A stretch of 64,000 bases of DNA from Haloplasma contractile. Lineage in GTDB: Bacteria > Bacillota_I > Bacilli_A > Haloplasmatales > Haloplasmataceae. A program made the translations under genes and the position numbers. Where the stretch lies: NCBI GenBank assembly GCA_016841945.1, contig JAENYC010000019.1, positions 1-64,000 on the forward strand. Direction: 5' to 3'. How positions within the stretch are numbered: position 1 is the first letter of the stretch; every line of letters begins with the position of its first letter. Positions 19,101 through 27,594 of this stretch are shown here, one piece after another. Below the pieces are notes generated by a model that worked only from the letters and a program-made list of their open reading frames with translations, searched no databases and was not told the DNA's origin.

Positions 19101-19670
19101 ACAACTTTACCACAGGATGCAAATCTTATTCTAAATATGTTAGTTGATACAAGCGCAGCGGCGACTCAATATGATATCGCTAACCCAAGTTTTGAAACAG
19201 GAGATTTAACAGGTTGGACAGCAACTGGTGATTTTGTAGATAGTTATGTACAAAACACAAACACTAACTGGTGGGGCGCTGTTGGGAAAGATGATTATTG
19301 TTACTTAATTTCAGGTGATCCTGATACAGGTACTTTAACTTCTTCAACTTTTACCTTGAATGATACAGGCATAATCACCTTTAGAATGGGTGGCGCTCAG
19401 AATCAGGATGAAGTTTATATTTCAATTTATAAAGAAGATGGAACAGAAATCGCAAGGTATGGAAATTCAGAATTTGATAATAATGGTTATTTGAATTTAT
19501 ATAAGGCAGATTTAAGTTCATACATAGGAGAAAACCTATACATTCAACTTGTTGATAATGATATTGCTGATTTTGCTTGGTTAACAGCTGATGACTTTGA
19601 AACAAATTATGCCAGTGCAAATGATGTTCCTGATGATGCTACATTAGCGATTAATATCTTAAACAATTAA
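16164..19670 (+). CDS. Surface lipoprotein with five carbohydrate-binding-like repeats
   Basis: A 1168-aa lipoprotein (MKKIVFILAIVLLTAC) that is probably a cell-surface glycan-binding protein. After a Thr-rich linker comes an atypical bacterial Ig-like domain (about 45-115, TWESSNTDIITDDGIVTP). Then five related modules of 150-190 residues each open with N-x-x-F-E/D-T-G-x-x-x-G-W-T and close with LPQDA or a variant. Two DUF5011-type Ig-like domains (DTTKPVISG and DVTAPDITL) sit between modules 2 and 3. The modules look like galactose-binding-fold sandwiches. The ATG at 16164 has GGGGAGGA and begins the signal peptide; an ATG at 16122 would add 14 residues before it. No catalytic domain seen. 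It lies immediately before the GH66 gene, so a role in holding the polymer near the surface enzymes is likely. Confidence 0.75.
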   Translation: MKKIVFILAIVLLTACQFGNKKTTTTTESDADKVAADKAALTISGDLNHVTDDLVLPTSGENGTTITWESSNTDIITDDGIVTPSTEGDATVILTATITLNDASDTKEFTVIVTESTGPMCPGIEDPSQYEIANPGFETGDLCGWTATGDAFSDDYVLDLEEFWAGNYNKDGSYLFTSNDHESETGTLTSIPFELGGTGWISFKLGAAKHTNELYMVIKNTNGTEDMSDDTEVVRYGNTEFDDNLYTANLVQYKADLSEYIGEELYIQIVDEATSDWAWISMDSFYTYYENESNLPQDAVLAEDISPSDIVCDVTAPSAYEIINGGFDTGNICGWTATGEAFTHFDITDSLSFFDYTYTPEGGYLYSSYASNNESKTGTLTSSTFELGGIGYITFKLGGAKPKSNLEEANYISIYKEDGTEIAQFMNDEFNDDVTLYAYKADLSGFIGENLYIVITDNATSDWGTMFIDSINTYYTDNGNLPQDAIEADNKIAPDTTKPVISGTHDFSLQVGATEPNWLDGITATDDEDGDVTVVVDDSDVNLSVVGTYTVTYTATDSSGNVESVNVTVTVTSDDVTAPDITLTENEIYVQLNATEPIWTDYATANDNTDGDITGNITVDTGQFDISVADTYTISYTVTDSALNETTETLTVHVVEYLPTIENDGFETGDFTGWTPDGDAFTLLGMSDEGGYNSEGTYHFNTWTQQGNGGQGEGAIGSLTSSIFRLSGSGYITFKIGAAKSTELIYIQVLLEDGTEIARYGNDLFDNNADMYLYKADLSTFLGQNMYIKVVDNATSDWAFANLDSFVTYYHTEADLPQDANLATNQCPSPTIENGDFETGDLTGWTTDGTAFADNGITNDGENNSDSNYFKPWNVGGEDLTGTLTSSTFKLLGSGYITFQIGAAKHPDEIYISVYNAADDSEIARYGNYLFNDSGNLISYKADLSDYIGENLYIKVVDQATADWALIVLDNFVTYYETETTLPQDANLILNMLVDTSAAATQYDIANPSFETGDLTGWTATGDFVDSYVQNTNTNWWGAVGKDDYCYLISGDPDTGTLTSSTFTLNDTGIITFRMGGAQNQDEVYISIYKEDGTEIARYGNSEFDNNGYLNLYKADLSSYIGENLYIQLVDNDIADFAWLTADDFETNYASANDVPDDATLAINILNN
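16560..19667 (+). repeat. Five tandem or near-tandem protein modules
   Basis: Module starts are near 16560, 17130, 18145, 18655 and 19183. Each begins with a version of NPGFETGDLCGWTATGDAF and contains a conserved Y-K-A-D-L-S segment, an E-N-L-Y-I block, then T-S-D-W or a close variant. Modules 1-2 and 3-5 are separated by the two Ig-like domains (about 17640-18135), so the array was probably built by duplication followed by insertion of these domains. Confidence 0.7.
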
Positions 19671-19680
19671 AGTTTTTATA

Positions 19681-19703
19681 CAGGGGTAGAGTTTCTACCC
19701 CTG
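19681..19703 (+). terminator. Intergenic hairpin, weak or partial terminator
   Basis: CAGGGGTAG / CTACCCCTG with a 5-base loop, unusually GC-rich for this DNA. No clear U tract follows, so it may attenuate transcription into the GH66 gene or protect the 3' end of the preceding message rather than stop transcription fully. Confidence 0.45.
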
Positions 19704-19748
19704 ATATTTATACAAAATAAGTACATTTATAGAAGAAGGAGTAGTAAC

Positions 19749-21542
19749 ATGCATAATGATGTTTTCGGGAAAATAATAATTCTACCAATTGGTATTCTAA
19801 TACTTATTTTATTATTTGGTTGTACAAAAAAAACAGAAACAACCTATAATCCAGTCGATATTTTATCAGATGTATATACTGATAAAAGTCGATACTCACC
19901 AGGTGAGACGGTGAAAGTAATGGTTGATTTATATAATTTATCAGATGAAGTTCAAACAGGAAATGTAGATATCACATTAAAATATATTAACCAGACAATC
20001 ACAAAATTGACACCACAAGCAGTAACGTTAAATGCGAAGGAACGAAATAATCTAACCTTTGAGTTTGAAGCACCAGCTGCTGATTTTAAAGGATATATTT
20101 TAGAAGCAAACTTTATGAAAGAGGATACTAGTGTTGATATATATTCATCAGCTGTTGATGTATCATCTGATTGGAGTAAATTTCCACGATATGGTTATTT
20201 GGTTAGTTATGGAAAAAAATCTGATGTGTTGATTGATAAAACTATCTTAGATTTAAGTAAATATCATATTAATGGATTACAGTTTTATGATTGGCAATAT
20301 AAACATCATCTGCCATTACCGTTAGATGAAAATGGTGACCCTTTGGAAAAATGGCCAGAATTGAGTAATCGTGATGTATATTCATCGACTGTAAAAGGAT
20401 ATATTGATGCGATGCATGAAAGAAATATGATGGCGATGAACTATAATTTATTATTTGGTACCTACGATCATCCAGAACAAGATGATGTAAATCTTGATTG
20501 GGGATTATATACGGATCAAAATGGTCAAAATATTGATTTCCATCCACTTCCTAGTGATTGGCAATCATCTAAAATATTACTGATGAACCCTTCAGATTCA
20601 GGATGGCAAGATTATATCTTTAATCAAGAAGATATTGCGATAACTGAAATGGGGTTTGATGGCTGGCATGTTGACCAATTAGGATATCGTGGTCCTCGTT
20701 ATGATAAATCTGGTAATCAAGTTGATTTAGAATCTAGTTATGTAGAATTCTTACAAAAAGCAAAAAATGACTTGAATACACGTTTGGTATTTAATGCGGT
20801 TGATGGTTATGCTCAAAGTCGAATCGCAAGAGATGTCGCAGTTGATTTCTTATACCAAGAAGTATGGTCACCTAAAAAATATTCTGATTTAAAAAAAATC
20901 ATTGAAGATGGTTTCCGTTATGCAAATAAATCAACGATACTTGCAGCCTATATGAACTATGAAAAACGAGACAGAACAGGCACTTTTAATACCCATTCAG
21001 TATTACTCACAAATGCGACAATATTTGCAAGTGGTGGTGCTCATTTAGAACTTGGTGACACAGGGATGTTAAGTAGTGAATATTTCCCAAGTGATAATTT
21101 GAGAATGTCTTTAGACTTACAGTCTCGATTAAGAAAATATTATGATTTCTTAGTTGCTTATCAAAATCTGTTAAGAGACGATTTAACAAATGATATGATT
21201 CGTGTAGAAATAGATGATGTGACAGCCTCAAGCTTAGGTATGCGTGATTCGGTATGGTATTTTGGAAAGGCAAAGGATAATTATAATATCATTCATTTAA
21301 TCAATGTATTAGGTAACGAAGTAGATTGGCGAGATGATGAACAAGATAAAAAGGCACCTCAGGTTTTAGAGAATGTAGAGTTAAAAATTTATACAAATGA
21401 ACCAATAAAAAATGTATTACTAGCATCACCAGATTTTAATGAAGGGCTACCGATAAATCTTGATTTTAAAAAAGAAGGCAATTATATATCCATCATTTTG
21501 CCAAAACTTGAATATTGGGATATGATTGTTTTAGAAAAATAA
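19749..21542 (+). CDS. GH66 dextranase-like lipoprotein
   Basis: Endo-acting alpha-1,6-glucanase family (dextranases and cycloisomaltooligosaccharide transferases). The 597-aa chain has a lipoprotein signal (LILILLFGC), an N-terminal beta domain with KSRYSPGETVKVMVDLYN, a (beta/alpha)8 barrel and a C-terminal beta domain. Family motifs are NGLQFYDWQYKHHLPLP, the proposed nucleophile Asp309 in DGWHVDQLG and the proposed acid/base Glu371 in FLYQEVWSP. It lacks the insert expected of the cyclising transferases, as far as can be judged by length, so hydrolysis of dextran is the simpler reading. AGAAGGAG precedes the start. It sits between the surface binding protein and the cytosolic GH31 enzyme. 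Confidence 0.88.
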   Translation: MHNDVFGKIIILPIGILILILLFGCTKKTETTYNPVDILSDVYTDKSRYSPGETVKVMVDLYNLSDEVQTGNVDITLKYINQTITKLTPQAVTLNAKERNNLTFEFEAPAADFKGYILEANFMKEDTSVDIYSSAVDVSSDWSKFPRYGYLVSYGKKSDVLIDKTILDLSKYHINGLQFYDWQYKHHLPLPLDENGDPLEKWPELSNRDVYSSTVKGYIDAMHERNMMAMNYNLLFGTYDHPEQDDVNLDWGLYTDQNGQNIDFHPLPSDWQSSKILLMNPSDSGWQDYIFNQEDIAITEMGFDGWHVDQLGYRGPRYDKSGNQVDLESSYVEFLQKAKNDLNTRLVFNAVDGYAQSRIARDVAVDFLYQEVWSPKKYSDLKKIIEDGFRYANKSTILAAYMNYEKRDRTGTFNTHSVLLTNATIFASGGAHLELGDTGMLSSEYFPSDNLRMSLDLQSRLRKYYDFLVAYQNLLRDDLTNDMIRVEIDDVTASSLGMRDSVWYFGKAKDNYNIIHLINVLGNEVDWRDDEQDKKAPQVLENVELKIYTNEPIKNVLLASPDFNEGLPINLDFKKEGNYISIILPKLEYWDMIVLEK

Positions 21543-21546
21543 AATG

Positions 21547-21574
21547 AACCCATGAATAGTATTCATGGGTTTTT
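21547..21574 (+). terminator. Terminator after the GH66 gene
   Basis: AACCCATGAAT / ATTCATGGGTT with a 3-base loop and a T run. It contains an ATG in frame with the next gene, which is therefore not that gene's start. Confidence 0.8.
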
Positions 21575-21602
21575 AAAAGGTAGAACTAGAGGAGAGAGAA
21601 CA

Positions 21603-23834
21603 ATGGAGAATTCATCATTTAACGTAAAACCAGAATTATATCAAAATGAAGATAGTCATTTAACTAAGTTATTTTTAAATAAAATTAAGACAATTAGAAA
21701 ACAAAATCACCACATAGTGCTAGAAACAAATATTCATCATTTTTATATTACCATATATGAACAGGGAATCATTCGTTTTACAACCTATCATAAAGACTTT
21801 GATATGATACAAAGTTTTTCTTTAGAAAAATTAGCTGTTATTACAGATTATCAAATTAATACGTATGAAAAAGAAACCGTGATTACCTATGATGATATAC
21901 AAATTAGAATGATCCACGAACCATTTTTATTAGTTGTATATAAAAATGACAAGTTAAAATACAAGCAAAATGCTATCGCATTCGAAGAAGGTAAGACATT
22001 GTTATATTTTGATCGTAATCGAGAGGATAAAATATATGGCCTAGGTGAAAAAACAGGTTTCTTAAATAAAAATAACGAAAAAACGGTGAATTGGAATAAA
22101 GATGTATTTGAACCTCATACCCGTTCAAATAAAGAATTATACGTTTCCATTAATATGTTTAGTTATTTAGCTTCTTGTTATAAATTTGGGTTATTTATTG
22201 ATAATCCTGGTAGAGTTGAGTTTGATTTTGATGGTGCAGAAGACGAAAGCTTGATTACTTGTGATATTGGTAAATTGGATTATTATCTATATACTGGTGA
22301 TAGTTTAAAAGAAATTACTATATCCCATGCTTCTTTAACTGGTAAGACATATTTACCGCCATTATGGGCACTGGGTTATCATCAATCAAGACATAGCTAT
22401 GAATCTATTGATGTATTACGAGATGTATATGAAAATTTTAAAAAGAAAGATATCCCTGTTGATGCGATATACTTAGATATTATGTATATGGACCATTATA
22501 AAGTATTTACCTTTAATGAAGAGGCATTTGAGGGTATTGGTGAAATGATTAACGAGTTAAAAGGAGATGGGGTTCATATTGTACCGATTGTAGACCCTGG
22601 TGTAAAAATTGAAGAAGATTATGAAATATATGAAAAAGGATTAGAAAAATCACTTTTTTGTCAAAAAGAGGACAGTATCTATACTGGTGAGGTATGGCCA
22701 GGAAATTGTGTATTTTATGATTTTATGAATGCACATGCTCGTGAAGAATGGGGAAAAAATCATAATTTTTACACTGATTTAGGGATTGATGGTATATGGA
22801 ATGATATGAATGAACCAGCCATTTTTACGCCTACACAGACGATGGATTTAGATGTTTGTCATCAATTTGATGGATATAAAAAAAACCATCAAGAAGTACA
22901 TAATCTATATGGTCTAGGGATGAGCATGGCGACTTATAATGGTCTTAAAAATCTATTAAATAAACGACCATTTGTATTAACACGTGCGGGCTATGCAGGT
23001 ATTCAAAAATATGCAACCGTCTGGACTGGAGATAATAGAAGTTCTTGGGAACATTTAGAAATGAGTATTCCTATGTGTTTAAGTTTATCCATGTCTGGTG
23101 TTACTTTATGTGGTGTTGATATAGGTGGATTTATGGATGATTGTTTTGAAGAATTATTAATTAGATGGACACAACTAGGCGCATTTTTACCGTTTTTTAG
23201 AAATCACAGTTCAATTAATATGAAAAGACAAGAACCATGGCAATTTGGGAAGCGTTGTGAAGATATCACAAGGCAATACATCAAGTTACGTTACCGTTTA
23301 ATTAGATATTTATATTCAGAGATATTTAAGAGTCATCAAACCGGTATTCCTGTGATGCGTCCATTGGTATTAGAATTTGAAGAAGATAAAAAAACGCATC
23401 ATATACATGATCAATTTTTAATAGGACCTTCCTTATTAGTAGCACCAATGTTAAGACCAGGAGAAACCACACGAAAAGTATATCTTCCTGAGGGTACTTG
23501 GTATGATTTTTTCACTCATAAAAAATATAGCGGTGGACAGTATATCCTTGTTCATGCAGAATTAAATGAGATACCTGTTTTTGTTCGGAGTAAATCAGTG
23601 ATTCCAATGACTCAACCAGCGTTTAATACTAAATACTTAACCAAAGAGTTGACCTTAAATGTCTATGGTAATCAAACAGCTTTTCATCATCAATTTATCA
23701 TAGATGATGGAGAAACTTTTGCTTATCAAACAGGGGATTATATACGATTAGATGTTATTTATGATGGGAAGAAATTAACAGTCCATGAGAATAAATCTCA
23801 TGACTATGATATTAAGATAAATATAATTGATTAA
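21603..23834 (+). CDS. GH31 alpha-glucosidase (cytosolic)
   Basis: Retaining exo-acting enzyme of family 31. No signal peptide, so it acts on imported oligosaccharides. Layout: N-terminal beta-sandwich (about 1-240), catalytic barrel (about 255-570), C-terminal beta domains. The nucleophile is Asp401 in GIWNDMNEPA and the acid/base Asp477 in WTGDNRSSWEHL; YLDIMYMDHYKVFTFN and FFRNHSS are further family signatures. Specificity among alpha-glucosidase, isomaltase-like and transferase activity cannot be read from motifs, but neighbouring GH66 and GH13 genes point to alpha-1,6-glucosides. GGAGAG precedes the ATG at 21603; the longer frame from 21552 starts inside the terminator. Confidence 0.9.
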   Translation: MENSSFNVKPELYQNEDSHLTKLFLNKIKTIRKQNHHIVLETNIHHFYITIYEQGIIRFTTYHKDFDMIQSFSLEKLAVITDYQINTYEKETVITYDDIQIRMIHEPFLLVVYKNDKLKYKQNAIAFEEGKTLLYFDRNREDKIYGLGEKTGFLNKNNEKTVNWNKDVFEPHTRSNKELYVSINMFSYLASCYKFGLFIDNPGRVEFDFDGAEDESLITCDIGKLDYYLYTGDSLKEITISHASLTGKTYLPPLWALGYHQSRHSYESIDVLRDVYENFKKKDIPVDAIYLDIMYMDHYKVFTFNEEAFEGIGEMINELKGDGVHIVPIVDPGVKIEEDYEIYEKGLEKSLFCQKEDSIYTGEVWPGNCVFYDFMNAHAREEWGKNHNFYTDLGIDGIWNDMNEPAIFTPTQTMDLDVCHQFDGYKKNHQEVHNLYGLGMSMATYNGLKNLLNKRPFVLTRAGYAGIQKYATVWTGDNRSSWEHLEMSIPMCLSLSMSGVTLCGVDIGGFMDDCFEELLIRWTQLGAFLPFFRNHSSINMKRQEPWQFGKRCEDITRQYIKLRYRLIRYLYSEIFKSHQTGIPVMRPLVLEFEEDKKTHHIHDQFLIGPSLLVAPMLRPGETTRKVYLPEGTWYDFFTHKKYSGGQYILVHAELNEIPVFVRSKSVIPMTQPAFNTKYLTKELTLNVYGNQTAFHHQFIIDDGETFAYQTGDYIRLDVIYDGKKLTVHENKSHDYDIKINIID

Positions 23835-23871
23835 TCATGTATGACTTAAAACATATCCAAAATCTTCAATG

Positions 23872-23900
23872 TTTACAATTATATTTGCTAATGGTAAAAT
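23872..23900 (+). promoter_or_regulatory. Promoter of the AraC-type regulator
   Basis: TTTACA, 17 bases, TAAAAT, ending 26 bases before the start codon. It suggests the regulator is made separately from the structural genes before it. Confidence 0.5.
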
Positions 23901-23926
23901 AGATGTAAGGATTAAGGAGTGGTGAT

Positions 23927-24826
23927 ATGTTTTTGAGATATCAATTGGGAGATATGCCAATCGTTAATTTCACAGGTCGCGTAAAATATAAAAAGCCTTG
24001 GGAACATTTTGAGCGTGTTTCAAGTGAATATATTATGTTTCTTGTTGTGGGTGGCGATATGTATATCGAAGAAGAGAAAAAGTTTTATCATTTAAAAGAA
24101 GGCGATTACCTGATTTTAGAACCAGGTAAAAGACATATTGGATATAAGGCGGCAACTTGTGATTATTTCTTCATTCATTTTGAAACTAATCGTATGGAAT
24201 CCGTGCAAGAAGAAGATAAAGATTTGGATTATATTTTGTTCAATAATAAATCAGTTATTTTTCATGATGAAAAATCTTTTTCTGATTACCATATTTATTT
24301 TCCAAAACATTGTAATATCAAAGATTCAAATATTTTTTATCGATTAAAATTAAATTTTAAAGCTGCGGTTGATAATTATTATAATTCAGAAGATGACTAT
24401 CCAATTGTCTGTTCAACACGTTTAATTGAAATGTTAGTCATTATGTACCGCTATATCTTAAATGAAAAGAAGATTCATTACTCAAAAAATATTTCAAAAA
24501 CATTTTTTACAGCGCAAGAATTAAAAAAATACCTCGATTCCAATACCTATCGTACCGTCACAAAGAATGATATTATAGAGAAATTTGAGTTAAACTATGA
24601 TTATCTCAATCGCTTATTAAAGAAATATTATGGTTCTAGTATCCAACAATATATTCAATTAAAAAAGATTGAAAAAGCCAAAGAAATTTTATTAAACAAT
24701 GATATAAAAATTTCAGTGGTTGGATATTTAGTAGGGATTGATAATCCATACTATTTCAGTAAATTATTCAAGAAACATGTCGGTATGTCACCACTAGAGT
24801 TTTACAAGGAAGCGCGATTGGAATAA
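23927..24826 (+). CDS. AraC-family transcriptional regulator with cupin sensor
   Basis: The N-terminal half (about residues 1-150) is a cupin-like sugar-sensing domain with YIEEEKKFYHLKEGDYLILEPGKRHIGYKA. The C-terminal half carries two helix-turn-helix motifs (about 195-295), the second with the AraC signature IKISVVGYLVGIDNPYYFSKLFKKHVGMSPLEF. Length 299 aa is normal. Being placed in the middle of the alpha-glucan locus, it most likely activates that locus in response to an imported sugar, perhaps through the TATACAAA repeats at 15921-16088. Effector and sites are inferred. Confidence 0.88.
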   Translation: MFLRYQLGDMPIVNFTGRVKYKKPWEHFERVSSEYIMFLVVGGDMYIEEEKKFYHLKEGDYLILEPGKRHIGYKAATCDYFFIHFETNRMESVQEEDKDLDYILFNNKSVIFHDEKSFSDYHIYFPKHCNIKDSNIFYRLKLNFKAAVDNYYNSEDDYPIVCSTRLIEMLVIMYRYILNEKKIHYSKNISKTFFTAQELKKYLDSNTYRTVTKNDIIEKFELNYDYLNRLLKKYYGSSIQQYIQLKKIEKAKEILLNNDIKISVVGYLVGIDNPYYFSKLFKKHVGMSPLEFYKEARLE

Positions 24827-24850
24827 TAAAAAATTAAATAATATGGATAT

Positions 24851-24883
24851 AGAACACCTTAGATAACTAAGGTGGTCTTTTTT
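24851..24883 (+). terminator. Terminator after the AraC-type regulator
   Basis: GACCACCTTAG-type stem: AGAACACCTTAG / CTAAGGTGGTCT with a 4-base loop followed by six T. Confidence 0.8.
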
Positions 24884-24932
24884 AAATCTATTAATAAAGT
24901 CGATTTTGGACAAATGATATCCTGATTTTGAA

Positions 24933-24961
24933 TTTACTAATAAACCATCAATTATTATAAT
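24933..24961 (+). promoter_or_regulatory. Promoter of the alpha-glucan import genes
   Basis: -35 TTTACT, 17 bases, -10 TATAAT, followed within 30 bases by the ribosome site of the gene at 24991. It could drive the transporter run up to the GH13 gene, apart from the internal terminator at 27528. Confidence 0.5.
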
Positions 24962-24990
24962 AAAGTTAATAGAGTAATAGGAGGAAGAGT

Positions 24991-25776
24991 ATGAAAAAAA
25001 TAAAAATCATTATTTTTTTAACATTCATGATGTTAGCGTTTTCTACCTACAGAGTTAACGCAGTCAACTTTGTTCCATATGATATGCTTGATGGAACAGG
25101 TACTTATGCGGAGACAACTCAGTTAATACAAGTAGCACTAGAATTTAAAACCGATGTAGATAAGGTTCAAGCTGATTTAACATTAACAGATGGTGATGGA
25201 AATTTAGTGACATTAGACGAAATTATTGCCCTGAATGATATCGGTGGGAAAGCAACACGTTTTAAAGTCGAGTTAACTACACCCCTTGATAAAAATGGAA
25301 CCTATACATTAAGTTTAGATGAATCTTCGCTTGTATTGGATTTGGATAATAGTGCACCATTAATCAGTTTTACAAACAAAGTGAGAAATGATGCAGATAA
25401 ATACGATGAAAGAAATCAAACATATTTAATTGAACAGGAGACAAGAACGACATTTGAAAAATTATTTAAGAAAAAGGAAGAAAAACAGTTTGAGCTTTCA
25501 AACTATATTCGTTTAAATGTTGTGGATAACAGAGATGGTAGTTTAATAGATGAGGTTTTGATCAATAATTTGCCAAACTTGTATAAGCCAGGAGATTATG
25601 ATGTCACTGTTACGGCAACTGACTCATGGGGAAATACATCAGAAACTGTGTTTCACTTTAAAGTATTAGAAACGGATAGTCAAGATAATTTATATATAAA
25701 TATTGGTTTGGCACTAGGTGTTGTAATTATTATCGGTGCCTCAGGATTTATCTTATTTAAATTGAAGTCGAGATAA
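24991..25776 (+). CDS. Membrane-anchored surface protein of the import cluster
   Basis: Not recognised as a known family. 261 aa with an N-terminal signal peptide (MKKIKIIIFLTFMMLAFSTYRVNA) and one C-terminal membrane helix (about 235-255) followed by KLKSR, so most of the chain is outside the cell. The ectodomain has a first beta-rich part (LDGTGTYAETTQLIQVALEF) and a second DUF5011 or Ig-like part with YIRLNVVDNRDGSLIDEVLINNLP and YDVTVTATDSWGNTSE. It is first in the operon of solute-binding proteins and permeases, so an accessory role in substrate capture or complex assembly is plausible. Confidence 0.6.
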   Translation: MKKIKIIIFLTFMMLAFSTYRVNAVNFVPYDMLDGTGTYAETTQLIQVALEFKTDVDKVQADLTLTDGDGNLVTLDEIIALNDIGGKATRFKVELTTPLDKNGTYTLSLDESSLVLDLDNSAPLISFTNKVRNDADKYDERNQTYLIEQETRTTFEKLFKKKEEKQFELSNYIRLNVVDNRDGSLIDEVLINNLPNLYKPGDYDVTVTATDSWGNTSETVFHFKVLETDSQDNLYINIGLALGVVIIIGASGFILFKLKSR

Positions 25777-25873
25777 AACAAATAAAGACGTAATCGGTTA
25801 TTTTATACTTGTTTAAGAAGGATTATAATGAAAATAAGGATAACGTTTTCAAAAACTAGTTGGGAGGATTGAA

Positions 25874-27520
25874 ATGAAGAAAATATCTATATTTTTGATG
25901 TTGATAGTGTCAATATTTATACTTGTTTCTTGTGGGAATAAGAAGGTACCACAAGATAATCATTCAGAAAGTATCACAGCAGCATTCTTTGGTGACAAAA
26001 CGACTGAAGAATGGAAAGCATATTATAGTGATACCATTGATATTGACCAAGATGGAAATGGAACACCAGATTGGCAAGAAACAGAAATGACGATCAATTA
26101 TGCATCAGATTTTTATGATGACGATAATGATTTGAATACATTGTTTAGAAATGCATTACAGTGGGCTGAACAATATCCAAATATTACAGTTGTTCGTGAT
26201 GAAAGATTTAAAAAGGCAACCACTAATGACGATGATGCTGCTTTATTAGAGTTATTAACTGCTGCATCTCAGGATGGGTCAATGCCTGATATCTATTACT
26301 CACCTACATCAGCAGAAGTATATGATCAAGATTTAACCATGGATTTAACGCCATATTTAAGAACAGATGAAGAAGCTCGTTTTATATCAGATAATGCTTT
26401 CGAATTTATGACCTCATTTGATGGTTTAGAAATATGGGGTGTACCATACATGTCCGTATCGCAATTTCCTGCGATTAACACTGGGTTATTAAGAGAAAAA
26501 GCGATAGATATTCCATCATATGATTGGACATATGAAGAGTATGAAGGATTAAGAAGTGAAGTCGGAGAGATTACAAATTCTGGTATGTGTGTATTCCCAG
26601 GTATCATTGATTTTTCTGAACATGGTCCTAATTATTTTGACAATATTCCAAATGGTTGGAAAGGATTTAATATTGAAACACAACGGTTTGATTTTACATC
26701 AGCTAATAACTTTGGGGCTTGGTTAACTGAAGAAGCCGCAGAAGGTGATAGAGGATGGCACTTCTATGACATAGAAGAAACACAAAGAGAAAATCTATGT
26801 GGAAGTTATAGTTGGCCTTGGGGAGATGGATTTCAAGCCATCGATAATATGTGGATGTATAGTTTAAGTACAGATGTTAATACACTTATTAAATCACGTG
26901 ATTTAGATATTGATATATATCCAATGCCAAAAGCACCAGAAGATGGAACAACCGCGTTACATGGATACTATGATACCTTTAGTCTATCATATGAATTAAA
27001 AAATGATTTAGTAAAAGCACAAGCGGTTTATGAACTTGCAAAATGGTTGACCTACGGAGAAGATGGAACAGAAGCACGATGGAGTTTAATTGATGAGGAT
27101 ATTGCACAATATGGTGTGACAGTTGATGAATGGGTAGAAGCAGGAAATACTGAAGAAACTTTTCCAAGTGTTCATCCATCAACACATCTGATGGACTATA
27201 TTATGGGATGGCCAGTAACAACAAACCCAAATGTTTTAGAAAATCACCCATTAGTAAAAGGATTTGACGAGGATAGTCCATTTGCAGTTTATAATTTTGA
27301 TGCCTTTAAAAATACTGAATTTCAAAAACAATTATCAGGACCAGTTGCTTATCCAAGACAAATACCAGCTGCAGCTAGAGTAATAGATGATTTAAATGTC
27401 TGGGATGATATTAAAAATAGAATAAAAAATGAAGGTTATGATTACGAAACATTAGCGGTTGAAATGGATGAACTGTTAAATAGTGCATTAGATGATTATC
27501 TAAAATATTACACGAAATAA
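25874..27520 (+). CDS. ABC transporter substrate-binding lipoprotein (family 1)
   Basis: Extracellular binding protein for a carbohydrate importer. Lipoprotein signal MKKISIFLMLIVSIFILVSC; 548 aa, larger than usual (about 420). An Asp-rich loop, DIDQDGNGTPDWQETE (near residue 56), resembles an EF-hand or thrombospondin-3 calcium site and may stabilise the protein. The rest follows the two-lobe fold with FRNALQWAEQYPNITVVRDERFKKAT, DGSMPDIYYSPTSAEV and many exposed aromatic residues. GGGAGG precedes the start. A terminator-like hairpin follows, which would make this gene more highly expressed than the permeases, as is normal for binding proteins. Confidence 0.85.
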   Translation: MKKISIFLMLIVSIFILVSCGNKKVPQDNHSESITAAFFGDKTTEEWKAYYSDTIDIDQDGNGTPDWQETEMTINYASDFYDDDNDLNTLFRNALQWAEQYPNITVVRDERFKKATTNDDDAALLELLTAASQDGSMPDIYYSPTSAEVYDQDLTMDLTPYLRTDEEARFISDNAFEFMTSFDGLEIWGVPYMSVSQFPAINTGLLREKAIDIPSYDWTYEEYEGLRSEVGEITNSGMCVFPGIIDFSEHGPNYFDNIPNGWKGFNIETQRFDFTSANNFGAWLTEEAAEGDRGWHFYDIEETQRENLCGSYSWPWGDGFQAIDNMWMYSLSTDVNTLIKSRDLDIDIYPMPKAPEDGTTALHGYYDTFSLSYELKNDLVKAQAVYELAKWLTYGEDGTEARWSLIDEDIAQYGVTVDEWVEAGNTEETFPSVHPSTHLMDYIMGWPVTTNPNVLENHPLVKGFDEDSPFAVYNFDAFKNTEFQKQLSGPVAYPRQIPAAARVIDDLNVWDDIKNRIKNEGYDYETLAVEMDELLNSALDDYLKYYTK

Positions 27521-27527
27521 AAGATTT

Positions 27528-27566
27528 GAATAGTTTCCACAGACTTTCGTGGGAACTATTCTTTAT
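27528..27566 (+). terminator. Partial terminator after the binding protein
   Basis: GAATAGTTTCCAC / GTGGGAACTATTC (one mismatch) with an 8-base loop followed by CTTTATAT. The weak U tract suits partial readthrough into the downstream permease genes. Confidence 0.65.
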
Positions 27567-27594
27567 ATCAACACCTAAGAAGGGAGTTTGAAGA

